From: Arthrobacter sp. S39
Lineage (GTDB): Bacteria > Actinomycetota > Actinomycetes > Actinomycetales > Micrococcaceae
Length of the DNA: 40,649 bases
Assembly (NCBI RefSeq): GCF_004320525.1
Contig: NZ_SIHX01000021.1
Coordinates: forward strand, 1-40,649
Direction of reading: 5' to 3'
Program-made: the position numbers and the translations under genes
Notes under the pieces: generated by a model
What the model saw: only the letters and a program-made list of their open reading frames with translations
Databases searched by the model: none
Told to the model about the DNA's origin: nothing
Part shown: piece after piece, positions 40,091-40,649 of the stretch
Numbering within the stretch: the stretch's first letter is position 1
Layout of the letters: each line of letters begins with the position of its first letter

Positions 40091-40119
40091 TTGCGGTGGG
40101 GGTTGAGTGGGTGTATTGT
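40091..40119 (+). promoter_or_regulatory. rRNA operon promoter (candidate P1)
   Basis: TTGCGG (40091-40096) and TATTGT (40114-40119) are separated by exactly 17 bp, about 425 bp upstream of the 16S gene. The long G-rich spacer and the following leader with boxA fit an actinobacterial rRNA promoter. Further tandem promoters cannot be excluded. Confidence 0.5.
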
Positions 40120-40360
40120 TTTCTAAGTCGCCGCGAGGGAGACAGCGAAGAGCTGGTTACCACGGGCGGCCAAACCCCCAAATTCAAGACCAAATTCTGG
40201 TAGCTCATTAGAGCGCCTCAATTCGGTGGGGACGCGTTTCCTGCCGATGAAGATCCTGAAATACGGATTTGCATCGGAGCGGGAAACCGGGTAAGTTTGA
40301 GAGGTTGCTCCGGAGCGATCTACGGCCGTTTGAAATGGTTGTGGTGGTGCCGGGTGTGTC

Positions 40361-40385
40361 TGTTGTTTGAGAACTCAATAGTGTG
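40361..40385 (+). promoter_or_regulatory. boxA-type antitermination region of the rRNA leader
   Basis: TGTTGTTTGAGAACTCAATA (40361-40380) agrees with the boxA region known from mycobacterial and other actinobacterial rRNA leaders. It lies 164 bp before the 16S start. It should recruit NusB/S10 to keep polymerase processive through rRNA. Confidence 0.75.
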
Positions 40386-40399
40386 CCAAGTTTGTTGAT

Positions 40400-40466
40400 A
40401 CCAATTTATTGTATTGAATTGGTTGAATTGACCAGGTCCGCCACCCCGTGGTGTGGTCTGGTTTTT
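40400..40466 (+). other. Leader hairpins between boxA and 16S (processing and terminator-like)
   Basis: ACCAATT (40400-40406) pairs with AATTGGT (40417-40423). A second stem, with ACCAG (40431-40435) pairing to CTGGT (40458-40462) and CCAC (40441-40444) to GTGG (40448-40451) inside it, is followed directly by TTTT. They may be parts of the 16S processing stem, or a leader attenuator that boxA-modified polymerase reads through. Confidence 0.4.
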
Positions 40467-40543
40467 ACAGCTGGTTTCAAATTTTGCAGTGTGTGTTTCC
40501 CGTTTTCCCGGGGGGCGCGTGTTGTGTCTGTTTTTGTTTTACT

Positions 40544-40649
<106 letters not shown>

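Noticed and set aside
39905..40360. tRNA or small protein gene between rpsN and the rRNA leader
   Set aside because: No cloverleaf and no frame with a ribosome site; the DNA fits promoter and leader.

Overview
The window comes from a high-GC actinomycete, most likely a member of the Micrococcaceae close to Arthrobacter or Pseudarthrobacter. The grounds are the strongly G/C-biased third codon positions, the frequent GTG starts and leaderless-looking promoters, the DtxR-type iron box, the actinobacterial rRNA leader with a boxA-like motif, and the first ~106 bases of a 16S rRNA gene at the right edge. I see no plasmid, phage, tRNA, CRISPR or insertion-sequence signature.

Layout. (1) 1-2.25 kb, minus strand: FadR/GntR regulator, class-3 asparaginase and the start of an amino-acid permease, an asparagine use operon. 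(2) 2.3-7.1 kb, an accessory patch: a classical hipB-hipA pair; a diverged uracil-DNA-glycosylase-like protein; a more A/T-rich two-gene operon coding a HipA-like kinase that lacks the usual N-terminal subdomain and a partner that joins a HipA-N/HipS-like domain to a HIRAN domain; and a GIY-YIG-like protein. (3) 7.1-20.7 kb, mostly metabolism: YtcJ-type amidohydrolase, S4 RNA-binding protein, AraC regulator divergent from a GMC oxidoreductase, sulfite-oxidase-like molybdoenzyme, two aldo/keto reductases, several membrane or secreted proteins of unknown role, a YchJ protein and a long acyl-CoA dehydrogenase.

(4) 20.9-26.8 kb, plus strand: jetA-jetB-jetC, the SMC-like condensin part of a Wadjet/MksBEF system, with overlapping or near-overlapping genes. 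The nuclease gene jetD (mksG), normally the fourth gene, is not in its place nor anywhere in the window. (5) 26.8-32.1 kb: an iron-siderophore import operon (binding lipoprotein, two permeases, ATPase, siderophore-interacting flavin reductase) behind a DtxR/IdeR-like box.

(6) 32.1-38.8 kb: a GH16 lipoprotein, two paralogous SGNH hydrolases on either side of a YciI protein and a MarR regulator, and a flavinylation-based redox operon (ferric-reductase-like membrane protein, tethered FMN-binding protein, ApbE). (7) 38.8-40.6 kb: zinc-free forms of L28, L33 and S14, a strong terminator, then the promoter, leader and 5' end of an rRNA operon.

The most unusual items are the split HipA kinase/HipS-HIRAN operon, the Wadjet-like condensin without its nuclease, a 118-bp nested perfect palindrome inside the jetB tail, and a dispersed hairpin element found twice, once in frame inside a permease gene.
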